Part shown: positions 15,270 through 25,578 of the stretch, piece after piece
Numbering within the stretch: the first letter of the stretch is position 1
How the letters are laid out: each line of letters begins with the position of its first letter
Origin: Prevotella pectinovora
GTDB lineage: Bacteria; Bacteroidota; Bacteroidia; Bacteroidales; Bacteroidaceae
NCBI RefSeq assembly: GCF_000834015.1
Contig: NZ_JXQI01000003.1
Span: forward strand, 1 to 64,000
DNA: 64,000 nt
Direction: 5' to 3'
Position numbers and translations under genes: made by a program
The notes under the pieces: generated by a model
Told to the model about the DNA's origin: nothing
Database searches by the model: none
Seen by the model: only the letters and a program-made list of their open reading frames with translations

Positions 15270-16628
15270 ATGAAGATTTCTTTTGAGAATCCAGATAAGG
15301 TGAACGGACTGTTGACCTTGACAGTGGAGACTGCAGATTTCCAGGACAGAGTTGAGAAGACACTGAAAGACCTTCGCAAGAAGGCTCAGCTGCCAGGTTT
15401 CCGTCCGGGACAGGTGCCAATGGGCATGATAAAGAGACAGTACGGCGAGGGCGTTAAGGCTGAGGAGATCAACAAGATCATCGGCGAGGAGCTCTATAAG
15501 TATGTAAACGAGAACAAGATCAAGATGCTCGGCGAGCCAATGGCAAACGAGGGTCAGGAGCCTGTAGACCTGGAGAAGGACGCTCCATACGTGTTCAATT
15601 TTGATATCGCCGTAGCTCCAGAGTTCAAGGTGGAGCTCACCGACAAGGATACTCTCGACTACTACACAATCAAGGTTGACGACGACCTCGTGAACCGTCA
15701 GATCGATATGTTCGCTTCTCGTGCCGGCCACTACGACAAGGCAGAGGAGTATCAGGCAAACGATATGCTCAAGGGCGACATCCGCGAGCTCGACGAGAAC
15801 GGCAACACCAAGGAAGGCGGCATCACCGTAGAGGGCGCTGTCCTCATGCCGGATTATATCAAGGTGGAAGACCAGAAGAAGCTCTTCGAGGGCTGCAAGC
15901 TCGGCGACATCATCACCTTCAACCCAAAGAAGGCATACCCGGAGAGCGACGTTGAGGTTTCTTCACTGCTCAAGATGAAGAAGGAAGAGGTGGCAGACCT
16001 CACATCTGACTTCAGCTTCCAGGTGACAGAGATTTCCCGCTTCGTAAAGGCAGAGGTGAACCAGGAGCTCTTCGACACCGTTTACGGCAAGGATGAGGTG
16101 AAGGACGAGAAGGCATTCCGCGAGAAGATCGCAGAGGGTCTGAAGGAGCAGCTCGCCAACGACGGCGACTTCAAGTTCCTCGTTGACCTGCGCAAGTATC
16201 TCGAGGAGAAGGTAGGTAAGCTGGAGTACCCGGACGCACTGCTCAAGCGCTTCATGCTCGCCCAGAACAAGGACAAGGGCGAGAAGTTCGTTGAGGACAA
16301 CTACGAACAGAGCATCAAGGAGCTGACATGGCACCTGGTTCGCGAGCAGCTCGTTGAGGCAAACGGCATCAAGATCGACGACGCCGACCTGAAGGAGACA
16401 GCCAAGGAGGCAGCCCGCGCTCAGTTTGCTCAGTATGGCATGACAAACGTTCCTGAGGAGTATCTCGAGAACTATGCCAACGACATGCTGAAGAAGAAGG
16501 AGTTCGTAGACTCACTCGTTGACCGCAGCATCGACCGCAAGCTCGTTGCAACACTCAAGAATGTAGTGAAGCTCACTCCGAAGGAGGCAACTCTCGACGA
16601 GTTCAACGAGATGATGAAGGGCGAATAA
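15270..16628 (+). CDS. tig: Trigger factor
   Basis: A 452-aa ribosome-associated chaperone that binds nascent chains at the exit tunnel. The N-terminal ribosome-binding domain carries the signature loop GFRPGQVP (43-50), where most homologues have Lys rather than Gln at the sixth position. A middle domain of reduced PPIase type and a long helical C-terminal arm follow. Codon use favours highly expressed genes. It is upstream of clpP and clpX, an order common in bacteria. A hairpin just after the stop separates it from clpP. Confidence 0.95.
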   Translation: MKISFENPDKVNGLLTLTVETADFQDRVEKTLKDLRKKAQLPGFRPGQVPMGMIKRQYGEGVKAEEINKIIGEELYKYVNENKIKMLGEPMANEGQEPVDLEKDAPYVFNFDIAVAPEFKVELTDKDTLDYYTIKVDDDLVNRQIDMFASRAGHYDKAEEYQANDMLKGDIRELDENGNTKEGGITVEGAVLMPDYIKVEDQKKLFEGCKLGDIITFNPKKAYPESDVEVSSLLKMKKEEVADLTSDFSFQVTEISRFVKAEVNQELFDTVYGKDEVKDEKAFREKIAEGLKEQLANDGDFKFLVDLRKYLEEKVGKLEYPDALLKRFMLAQNKDKGEKFVEDNYEQSIKELTWHLVREQLVEANGIKIDDADLKETAKEAARAQFAQYGMTNVPEEYLENYANDMLKKKEFVDSLVDRSIDRKLVATLKNVVKLTPKEATLDEFNEMMKGE

Positions 16629-16662
16629 TAGATTTTGATTAAAAAAATCTCTGATATATATT

Positions 16663-16722
16663 AGAGGTTATCTACTTTTTTATTATCTTTGTATAAGAAA
16701 AGGTGGATAACCTCTTTTTTTT
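16663..16722 (+). terminator. tig terminator hairpin
   Basis: AGAGGTTATC (16663-16672) pairs with GATAACCTCT (16706-16715), followed by a run of eight T. The loop is long (about 33 nt) and contains the clpP promoter. Confidence 0.55.
16684..16691 (+). promoter_or_regulatory. clpP promoter inside the tig terminator loop
   Basis: TATCTTTG matches TAnnTTTG, 55 nt upstream of the clpP ATG at 16746. It sits in the loop of the tig hairpin, so transcripts from here would contain only the 3' arm and would not fold the terminator. Confidence 0.55.
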
Positions 16723-16745
16723 ATATCAGAACACATAAGAAATAT

Positions 16746-17411
16746 ATGAATAACGATTTTAGAAAATACGCTACCGGGCACCTCGGAATGAGTGGTATGG
16801 TGCTCGACGATGTGATGAAGACACAGGCTCAATACATGAACCCCTACATTCTGGAGGAGCGCCAGCTCAACGTTACCCAGATGGACGTTTTCTCACGCCT
16901 CATGATGGACCGCATCATCTTCCTCGGCACTGAGGTGAACGACTACACCGCCAACACACTGCAGGCACAGCTCCTGTATCTTGATTCAGTAGATTCAGGC
17001 AAGGACATCTCAATCTATATCAACAGTCCCGGCGGAAGCGTGACGGCAGGTCTCGGCATCTACGACACCATGCAGTTCATCTCCAGCGATGTTGCCACCA
17101 TCTGCACCGGTATGGCAGCGTCGATGGCGGCAGTGCTCCTCGTTTCGGGAACCGAAGGCAAGCGTTCCGCTCTGCCCCACAGCCGCGTGATGATACACCA
17201 GCCGCTAGGCGGAGTGCAGGGACAGGCATCCGACATCGAGATTGAGGCAAAGGAAATCATGAAGTTCAAGAAAGAACTCTACACTATAATCGCCAACCAT
17301 TCACACACACCATACGACAAGGTGTGGAACGACTCCGACCGCAACTACTGGATGACGGCAGAAGAGGCCCGTGAATATGGAATGATTGACACGGTGCTTA
17401 CAAGAAAATAA
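16746..17411 (+). CDS. clpP: ATP-dependent Clp protease proteolytic subunit
   Basis: A 221-aa serine protease that forms the double-heptamer chamber fed by ClpX. Catalytic Ser126 lies in GMAASMA and His151 in MIHQP; the catalytic Asp is expected in the NDSDR region near 195-199. The oxyanion loop SPGGS (94-98) is present. The start at 16746 (MNNDFRKYA) is chosen: the longer frame starts with TTG inside the promoter. The clpX gene follows 17 nt downstream, so the two are co-transcribed. Confidence 0.95.
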   Translation: MNNDFRKYATGHLGMSGMVLDDVMKTQAQYMNPYILEERQLNVTQMDVFSRLMMDRIIFLGTEVNDYTANTLQAQLLYLDSVDSGKDISIYINSPGGSVTAGLGIYDTMQFISSDVATICTGMAASMAAVLLVSGTEGKRSALPHSRVMIHQPLGGVQGQASDIEIEAKEIMKFKKELYTIIANHSHTPYDKVWNDSDRNYWMTAEEAREYGMIDTVLTRK

Positions 17412-17428
17412 TAAGGTAGGGAGAAGAT

Positions 17429-18679
17429 ATGGCTGAAAGAAAAAAGAAGGTGTGTTCCTTCTGCGGCAGAGGGGAGCACGATGTGAAGCTCCTTATCTCG
17501 GGTATGAACGGCTACATCTGCGACCATTGCGTGGCACAGGCATTCGACATCCTCAAGGCGAACCATCTGCTGGACGACGACGGTGAGGATAAGCACGATT
17601 TCAGTTCCTGGGATTCCGTGGAAGTTCCAAAGCCCCATGAGATAAAAGACTACCTCGACCAGTATGTCATCGGACAGGACGAGGCGAAGCGTTATCTCTC
17701 CGTGGCGGTATACAACCACTATAAGCGAATCAAGCAGGCACCCACCGACGACGGCGTGGAGATAGAGAAGAGCAACATCATCATGGTGGGAAGCACCGGT
17801 ACCGGTAAGACCCTTCTTGCCCGCACCATAGCCAAGCTGCTCGATGTACCGTTCACCATCGTCGATGCCACGGTGTTCACCGAGGCAGGCTATGTGGGCG
17901 AAGACGTGGAGAGCATCCTCAGCCGGTTGCTGCAGGTGGCAGACTACAATGTGGAACTCGCAGAGCGGGGCATCGTGTTTATCGACGAAGTGGACAAGAT
18001 AGCCCGCAAGAGCGACAACCCTTCGATTACCCGCGACGTCAGCGGCGAGGGAGTGCAGCAGAGTCTGCTGAAGCTCCTCGAGGGTTCGATGGTCAACGTT
18101 CCGCCAAAGGGAGGTCGCAAGCATCCCGACCAAGACTATGTGCATATCGACACGAAGAACATCCTCTTCATCTGTGGCGGTGCGTTCGACGGCATAGAGC
18201 GCAAGATAGCCCAGCGACTGAACACACACGTGGTGGGATACAACTCCGTGCAGAACGTGAAGAAGATAGACAAGAAGGACATGATGAAGTATATCCTTCC
18301 GCAAGACCTCAAGTCGTTCGGACTGATACCAGAGATTATCGGCCGTTTGCCGGTGCTCACATATCTCAACCCTCTCGACAAGGAAGCCCTGCGTTCTATT
18401 CTCGTGGAGCCAAAGAACTCCATCGTGAAGCAATACCAGAAGCTCTTCGAGATAGACGGCATAAAGCTGGAATTCGAAGACGGCGTGTTCGACTTCATCG
18501 TTGACAAGGCAATGGAATATAAACTCGGTGCACGCGGACTCCGTTCTATTGTGGAGAGCGTGATGATGGATGCCATGTTCGACGTGCCGTCGGAGAACGT
18601 GAAGGAATTCACGGTCACTCTCGACTACGCCAAGTCACAGCTCGACAAGGCGCATCTGCAGAAACTCGAGACAGACTAA
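17429..18679 (+). CDS. clpX: ATP-dependent Clp protease ATP-binding subunit ClpX
   Basis: A 416-aa AAA+ unfoldase. The N-terminal zinc-binding domain has Cys9, Cys12, Cys31 and Cys34. Walker A is GSTGTGKT (121-128) and Walker B is IVFIDEVDK. The pore loop GYVGEDVES and a sensor-2 GARGLR are present. ClpX recognises tagged substrates, unfolds them and threads them into ClpP, encoded immediately upstream. Length and motifs are standard. Confidence 0.96.
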   Translation: MAERKKKVCSFCGRGEHDVKLLISGMNGYICDHCVAQAFDILKANHLLDDDGEDKHDFSSWDSVEVPKPHEIKDYLDQYVIGQDEAKRYLSVAVYNHYKRIKQAPTDDGVEIEKSNIIMVGSTGTGKTLLARTIAKLLDVPFTIVDATVFTEAGYVGEDVESILSRLLQVADYNVELAERGIVFIDEVDKIARKSDNPSITRDVSGEGVQQSLLKLLEGSMVNVPPKGGRKHPDQDYVHIDTKNILFICGGAFDGIERKIAQRLNTHVVGYNSVQNVKKIDKKDMMKYILPQDLKSFGLIPEIIGRLPVLTYLNPLDKEALRSILVEPKNSIVKQYQKLFEIDGIKLEFEDGVFDFIVDKAMEYKLGARGLRSIVESVMMDAMFDVPSENVKEFTVTLDYAKSQLDKAHLQKLETD

Positions 18680-18786
18680 AGGAACTATTCATAAAACACA
18701 CGATGCCAACGGCAGGTGCGGACCACAGATGTCTGCATGCTGTCGCCGGCATTGGAATGAGACATAATAAGGAAACAGCTTGTTAT

Positions 18787-20964
18787 ATGACTAATGATGT
18801 TAATCTTACTGAAAAACTGAAGCACTATTTCGGTTTCAACAGCTTCAAGGGAGAACAGGAGGAGATAATCCGCAACCTGCTCGCCGGCAACGACACTTTC
18901 GTGCTCATGCCTACGGGAGGCGGCAAGTCGCTTTGCTACCAGCTGCCCTCGCTCTTGATGGAAGGTACGGCGATTGTCGTGTCGCCGCTCATAGCGCTGA
19001 TGAAAAACCAGGTGGACGTGATAAACGGCATGAGCGAAGAGACGGGAGTGGCACATTATCTGAACTCCTCTCTCAACAAGGCTGCCATCGACCAAGTGAA
19101 GAAAGACATACGATCCGGACTGACCAAGCTGCTGTATGTGGCTCCCGAGTCGCTGACCAAGGAGGAGTATGTGGAATTCCTGAAGTCGGTGAAGATCTCG
19201 TTTTATGCCATCGACGAGGCACACTGTATTTCGGAATGGGGCCACGACTTCCGTCCGGAATACCGACGCATCAGACCCATCATCGGTCAGATAGGCAATG
19301 CCCCCGTGATAGCCCTCACGGCAACGGCGACCGACAAGGTGCGCACGGACATCAAGAAGAGCCTCGGCATCACCCAGGCCAAAGAGTTCAAGAACTCCTT
19401 CAACCGTCCGAACCTATATTATGAGGTGAGGCAGAAGACAAAGGACGTTGACCGCGACATCGTGAAGTTCATACGTCAGAACAGCGGCAAGAGCGGTATC
19501 ATATACTGTCTGTCGCGCAAGAAGGTGGAAGAGCTTGCCGCCGTGCTCCAGGCGAACAATATCAAGGCGGCAGCCTATCATGCAGGATTCGACGCTGCCA
19601 CACGGTCGAAGACGCAAGACGATTTCCTTATGGAGAAGATCGACGTCATCGTAGCCACCATAGCCTTCGGCATGGGAATAGACAAGCCCGACGTGCGCTT
19701 CGTGATACACTACGACATACCGAAGAGCCTCGAAGGCTACTATCAGGAGACGGGTAGGGCAGGACGCGATGGCGGAGAAGGCAAATGTATAGCATTCTAT
19801 TCACGCAAGGACCTTCACAAACTGGAGAAATTCATGGAGGGCAAACCCGTGGCGGAGCAGGACATCGGCAGACAACTGCTGCAGGAGACAGCGGCGTATG
19901 CCGAATCGTCAGTATGCCGACGCAAGATGCTGCTCCACTATTTCGGTGAGGATTATCCCAAGGACAACTGCGGCAACTGCGACAACTGTCTGCATCCCAA
20001 GGTGAAGATAGATGCCACGAAAGAGACGGTGATAGTGCTCAGGGCGGTGAAGGCATTGAAGGAGGATTTCCGTTCAGACTACGTGATAGACTTCGTGAAG
20101 GGCCGCGACACCGACGACATAAAAGACCACAAGCATGACCTGCTGCCGGAGTTCGGAGAGGGCGAAGACTGCGACATAAAGATCTGGAACCCCGTAATCC
20201 GGCAGTCTATCATCGCCGGTTTCCTCAAGAAAGACGTGGAGAACTATGGAGTGCTGAAGATTACTAAGGGCGGACTCGATTTCATCAATAACCCGTACAC
20301 CTTCATGGTGGTGAAAGACGCTGAGTTCAGCGAAGACGACGACGATGAGGTTGGCGAGAGACAGACGGCGGCGCTCGACCCGGAACTCTTTGCCATGCTC
20401 CAGGACCTGAGAAAAGACACGAGCCGCAAGCTGGGCATCCCGCCATACGTGATATTCCAGGATGTTTCGCTCGAGCAGATGGCTACGGTATATCCGATAT
20501 CTCTCGAAGAACTGGTGAATATCCCAGGCGTCGGTGTGGGCAAGGCACACCGCTACGGCAAGGAATTCATTGCCCTGATAAAGCGCCATTGCGAGGAGAA
20601 CGACATCGAGAGACCTGAGGACTTGAGAATACGCACCGTGCCGAAGAAGTCTATGCTGAAGGTGAAGATAATACAGAGCATCGACCGCAAGATGCCGCTC
20701 GACGACATTGCAGATGCACAGAACATCGACTTTGAGGACCTTCTCACTGAGATTGAGGCAATCGTATACAGTGGAACGAAGCTCAATATCGACTACTTCC
20801 TTGAGGATGTGATGGACGATGACCATATCGACGACATATACGAATATTTCCGCGAGAGCGAGACTGACGACCTGGAAGTGGCAATGGACGAACTCGGCGA
20901 GGACTATACCGAGGATGAGGTGAGACTCGTCAGGATAAAGTTCTTCTCTGAGTTGGCGAACTAA
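18787..20964 (+). CDS. recQ: ATP-dependent DNA helicase RecQ
   Basis: A 725-aa superfamily-2 helicase that unwinds 3'-to-5' in recombination and fork repair. Helicase motifs: MPTGGGKS (motif I), IDEAHCISEWGHDFRP (motif II and aromatic loop), LTATAT (motif III) and GRAGRDG (motif VI). The RQC zinc cysteines appear in CRRKM and DNCGNCDNC. An HRDC domain follows around NIPGVGVGKAHRYG, then an acidic C-terminal extension. The start at 18787 (MTNDVNLTEKL) gives the usual family N-terminus; the frame extending to 18703 adds unrelated residues. It begins about 107 nt after clpX. Confidence 0.95.
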   Translation: MTNDVNLTEKLKHYFGFNSFKGEQEEIIRNLLAGNDTFVLMPTGGGKSLCYQLPSLLMEGTAIVVSPLIALMKNQVDVINGMSEETGVAHYLNSSLNKAAIDQVKKDIRSGLTKLLYVAPESLTKEEYVEFLKSVKISFYAIDEAHCISEWGHDFRPEYRRIRPIIGQIGNAPVIALTATATDKVRTDIKKSLGITQAKEFKNSFNRPNLYYEVRQKTKDVDRDIVKFIRQNSGKSGIIYCLSRKKVEELAAVLQANNIKAAAYHAGFDAATRSKTQDDFLMEKIDVIVATIAFGMGIDKPDVRFVIHYDIPKSLEGYYQETGRAGRDGGEGKCIAFYSRKDLHKLEKFMEGKPVAEQDIGRQLLQETAAYAESSVCRRKMLLHYFGEDYPKDNCGNCDNCLHPKVKIDATKETVIVLRAVKALKEDFRSDYVIDFVKGRDTDDIKDHKHDLLPEFGEGEDCDIKIWNPVIRQSIIAGFLKKDVENYGVLKITKGGLDFINNPYTFMVVKDAEFSEDDDDEVGERQTAALDPELFAMLQDLRKDTSRKLGIPPYVIFQDVSLEQMATVYPISLEELVNIPGVGVGKAHRYGKEFIALIKRHCEENDIERPEDLRIRTVPKKSMLKVKIIQSIDRKMPLDDIADAQNIDFEDLLTEIEAIVYSGTKLNIDYFLEDVMDDDHIDDIYEYFRESETDDLEVAMDELGEDYTEDEVRLVRIKFFSELAN

Positions 20965-21041
20965 GTGGGAGACAGTGCTTCCCCTGTAGGATAACCCATC
21001 CTTACCTTTCGAAAGGGCCGGTACAGTTTTCAACACTACAG

Positions 21042-21580
21042 ACATCAGCCCCCTCTCGTTCTCCCCCGTAGGGGAGATGCCGGTTACCAAAACGTATATA
21101 TAGAAGCGGGCGAGGAGGTAAATTACTAATAGTCAGTTCCGAATATTCACAGATAGTCAGTTCCGAATATACAGAGATGGTCAGTTCCGGACATACAGTC
21201 CCTCCCCTACGGGGGAGGTTAGGTGGGGGCTAAAGTCAGCAGTAACAGTAGTATGACGATTATGATTTGAACATCAGTCCCCTCTCGTTCTCCCCCGTAG
21301 GGGAGATGCTGGTTGCCAAAACGTATATATAGAAGCGGGCGAGGAGGTGAATTACTAATAGTCAGTTCCGAATATTCACAGATAGTCAGTTCCGGACATT
21401 CACAGATGGTCAGTTCCGGACATACAGTCCCTCCCCTACGGGGGAGGTTAGGTGGGGGCTAAAGTCAGCAGTAACAGTAGTCTGACGATTATGATTTGAA
21501 CATCAGCCCCCTCTCGTTCTCCCCCGTAGGGGAGATGCTGGTTGCCGAGACATATAGAGAAGCAGGCGAGGAGACAAATG
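21042..21580. repeat. 229-bp tandem repeat, 2.3 copies
   Basis: Units start at 21042, 21271 and 21500 (ACATCAG, then CCCCTCTCGTTCTCCCC). Each full unit contains a CCCGTAGGGGAGATGC hairpin, three 20-25 bp iterations of AGTCAGTTCCGAATATTCAC and a CCCCTACGGGGGAGGTTAGG hairpin. The third unit is truncated. The first two are almost identical, so the amplification is recent. Confidence 0.85.
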
Positions 21581-21658
21581 GATGTGGAGATTGCGTTCTC
21601 ACCAGAAGGTTTGTCTGCTCGTCTGCTTATAATAAACATCAGATTCTACGAGTCCGAA

Positions 21659-21852
21659 TTAAACCCCAAATCGGTCATTAGGCCGTTCAAAGGTAGTATT
21701 TTATAACTGCTTGCTATCTTTTGCTTTTATAAGGTATCTTTTGTCTGTTTTTAATTCGCAATAGCTCGCTATTACTCATTTAAAGCCAAACAAAATCCAC
21801 TCTTCTAAAAAATCAAAATCCAAGCAAGCCCTAACGACCGATTTGGGTTAAA
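21659..21852 (+). repeat. 193-bp interspersed element, copy A
   Basis: Bounded by inverted ends TTAAACCCCAAATCGGTCAT and ACGACCGATTTGGGTTAA. The interior has ATAACTGCTTGC, a TTTGCTTTTATAAGG segment, a short palindrome AATAGCTCGCTATT and CCAAACAAAATCCACTCTTC. It has no ORF. Four other full copies occur at 25349, 53233, 53803 and 61590. Confidence 0.85.
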
Positions 21853-21909
21853 TATTTTTAACGCTATCAGAAAACTGGCAAAAGAGTTTATCGTATCGAA
21901 AAAAAACAG

Positions 21910-21917
21910 TAAATTTG
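21910..21917 (+). promoter_or_regulatory. guaB promoter
   Basis: TAAATTTG matches TAnnTTTG, 29 nt upstream of the guaB ATG. Confidence 0.6.
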
Positions 21918-21936
21918 CACGCAATAAATTTTTTAA

Positions 21937-23424
<1,488 letters not shown>

Positions 23425-23446
23425 ACATTATTATTAACTACACGAC

Positions 23447-23487
23447 ATGGCGTGAGGTCTTACCGTTTACAGTAGACCTCATGCCAT
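23447..23487 (+). terminator. Hairpin after guaB
   Basis: A 14-bp perfect stem, ATGGCGTGAGGTCT (23447-23460) and AGACCTCATGCCAT (23474-23487), with a 13-nt loop, 23 nt after the guaB stop. It lacks a good T-tract, so it may be a partial terminator or an mRNA 3'-end stabiliser. Confidence 0.55.
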
Positions 23488-23515
23488 AATATCTTAAAGA
23501 CAATACAGAAAACAG

Positions 23516-25045
23516 ATGAAATTCAAATCATTGTTCTGTGCCATGCTGCTTGTTAGCGGAGTGGCACACGCACAGCAAAACGACCCGACGATAATGACTA
23601 TCAACGGGCAGCCGGTATCACGCTCTGAGTTTGAGTATTCATACAACAAGAACAACTCTGAGGGCGTCATCGACAAGAAGAGCGTCGCTGACTATGTGGA
23701 TTTGTTTATCAACTATAAGCTGAAGGTCGCTGCGGCATACGACGCCAAGGTGGACACGCTGCGGTCTTTCAAGAAGGAGTTCCGCTCCTACCGCGACCAG
23801 CAGGTGTTGCCGTCGTTCGCCAGCGACGAGGCCGTTGAGGCTGAGGCAAAGAAGATGTATCAGGACACCAAAGACCGCATCGGTGACAAGGGGCTCATTC
23901 GTCCTATGCACATCCTGCTCTATCTCCCTCAAGACGCCAAAGACCAGCAGAAGACTGAGGCTGCACAGCGTGCAGACTCCATCTATAATGTGCTCCTCTC
24001 CAAGATGCCTAAGCCTCTTGCACCGGTTGTGAAGACCGTGAAGAAGGGCAAGAAGACCATCAAGGTCACCGAGCCGGCCGTACCGGTAGGCATGGAGGAA
24101 TTCGAGAAGGTGTTCGCTGATTTCGCAAGGAGATATTCTCAGGACCCGGGTTCTGCCCGCAACGGCGGAGAACTGAACTGGCTCTCTCCTGGTCAGACAC
24201 TGCCAGAGTTTGACAACGCTGCATACGGACTGAAGGTCGGCGAGATGTCGAAGCCGGTGCTCACCTCCGTGGGCTATCATATCATATATATGAAAGACCG
24301 CAAGCAGCTCGAGCCATACGACAGCCTGAGAACCAACATCATGAAGTTCCTTGAGTCGAGAAACGTCCGCATGAAGGTAGCCACCGACAGCGTGACCAAC
24401 ATTGTGAAGAATTCAAAGGGCGCACTGACCAAAGAGAAGGTGCTCGCCCAGCGCACAGAGGAGCTGACAGCCAAGGACAATGACCTGAAGAACCTCATCC
24501 GTGAGTATCACGACGGACTGATGCTCTTTGAGATCAGCAACCGTAACGTATGGGACAAGGCAGCCAAAGACGAGGCAGGTCTTGCCGCTTACTTCAAGAA
24601 GCACAAGAAGAACTACGCATGGTCGGAGCCTCGCTTCAAGGGTATGGCATTCCACGTGAAGAACGTAGAAGACCAGAAGGCAGTGAAGGATTGTGTGAAG
24701 GGTCTTGCCTTCAGCAAGTGGGCAGACAAGCTGCGCACCACATTCAACAACGACTCCGTTATCCGCATCCGTGTGGAGAAGGGAATCTTCAAGAAGGGCG
24801 ACAATGCCTTCGTAGACAAGATGGTATTCAAGAAAGACACTACTGTGCAGTCGCTCAAGGATTATCCTATCGACGATGTGTTCGGCAAGATTCTGAAGAA
24901 GGGTCCGGAGGAGTATGAGGACGTGAAGGGCCTTGTCATCGCCGACTACCAGAACCTGCTCGAAGAGCGCTGGATAGCAGAGCTCCGCAAGAAGTATCCT
25001 GTAGTTGTAAATAAGGAGGTGCTTGAAACCGTAAACAAGCATTGA
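23516..25045 (+). CDS. Periplasmic parvulin-type peptidyl-prolyl isomerase
   Basis: A 509-aa exported protein with a signal peptide (MKFKSLFCAMLLVSGVAHA, cut after A-H-A). A SurA-N-like segment (about 28-110) is followed by one parvulin domain (about 120-260) with RPMHILLYL, FADFARRYSQDPGSARNGGELNW and GYHIIYMKDR. A long helical C-terminal half follows. Such proteins assist folding of outer-membrane and secreted proteins. The next gene encodes a second SurA-like protein after a terminator and promoter. Confidence 0.85.
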   Translation: MKFKSLFCAMLLVSGVAHAQQNDPTIMTINGQPVSRSEFEYSYNKNNSEGVIDKKSVADYVDLFINYKLKVAAAYDAKVDTLRSFKKEFRSYRDQQVLPSFASDEAVEAEAKKMYQDTKDRIGDKGLIRPMHILLYLPQDAKDQQKTEAAQRADSIYNVLLSKMPKPLAPVVKTVKKGKKTIKVTEPAVPVGMEEFEKVFADFARRYSQDPGSARNGGELNWLSPGQTLPEFDNAAYGLKVGEMSKPVLTSVGYHIIYMKDRKQLEPYDSLRTNIMKFLESRNVRMKVATDSVTNIVKNSKGALTKEKVLAQRTEELTAKDNDLKNLIREYHDGLMLFEISNRNVWDKAAKDEAGLAAYFKKHKKNYAWSEPRFKGMAFHVKNVEDQKAVKDCVKGLAFSKWADKLRTTFNNDSVIRIRVEKGIFKKGDNAFVDKMVFKKDTTVQSLKDYPIDDVFGKILKKGPEEYEDVKGLVIADYQNLLEERWIAELRKKYPVVVNKEVLETVNKH

Positions 25046-25138
25046 TGCAGAAAATTTAACACCTGTTTCTGATGACGACGAGTCTTGAAACAGGATGCAC
25101 CGAAAACGGTATGGTTGCCGATAGGGGATAAACAGCAA

Positions 25139-25184
25139 TAACGCCGTGGCATGATTTCACATAGAAGTCGCCACGGCGTTTTTC
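25139..25184 (+). terminator. Intrinsic terminator after the parvulin gene
   Basis: AACGCCGTGGC (25140-25150) pairs with GCCACGGCGTT (25170-25180), followed by TTTCT: an 11-bp stem with a 19-nt loop. Confidence 0.75.
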
Positions 25185-25325
25185 TGTTGCAGAATGTTCG
25201 GAGATTCTCTTTCCAATCCATCCCACACCCACATCCTGCCTTAAATCATATCGCAGACGTCGAGATTATTTCATAACATGGAATAAAAAAGATTAAAAGC
25301 GGAGTGATAGATGAAATATTATATG

Positions 25326-25333
25326 TACCTTTG
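25326..25333 (+). promoter_or_regulatory. Promoter of the surA-ostA unit
   Basis: TACCTTTG matches TAnnTTTG. Transcription would start about 8 nt downstream and run through copy B of the 193-bp element before reaching the ATG at 25579. Confidence 0.6.
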
Positions 25334-25348
25334 CCCAATAGTATATTT

Positions 25349-25540
25349 TTAACCCAAATCGGTCATTAGGGCTTACTTGGATTTTGGCTCTTTAGAAGAG
25401 TGGATTTCGTTTGACTCTTGATTCGCAATGGCGAGTTGTTGTGGATTGAAAACAGATAAATGACACTTGATAAAGACAAAAGACAGAAAGCGGTAATATA
25501 ATGCTGCATTAAACGCTCTGATTGCCGTATGGGGTTTAAC
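25349..25540 (-). repeat. 193-bp interspersed element, copy B
   Basis: Inverted orientation relative to copy A. It starts TTAACCCAAATCGGTCATTA and ends ATGGGGTTTAA; the right end is the most diverged of the five copies. It lies entirely within the leader of the surA-like gene. Confidence 0.75.
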
Positions 25541-25578
25541 ACAAGAGTATTAGTTTTTATATTAACGACAGAAAGTAA

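Larger units (their letters stand above)
25046..25578. other. Intergenic region with terminator, promoter and a 193-bp element
   Basis: No gene is seen. Contents: terminator 25139-25184, promoter 25326-25333 and 193-bp element copy B (25349-25540), which would form almost the whole 5' leader of the following surA-like gene. Confidence 0.75.

Noticed and set aside
17345..18433. Long minus-strand frame (362 codons) opposite clpX
   Set aside because: A shadow of clpX caused by codon bias; His/Val/Leu-rich translation with no domain.
20074..21090. Long minus-strand frame (338 codons) opposite recQ
   Set aside because: Shadow frame of recQ extending into the repeat; no domain.
21042..21580. 229-bp tandem repeat, considered as a CRISPR array
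   Set aside because: Whole units are repeated without variable spacers.
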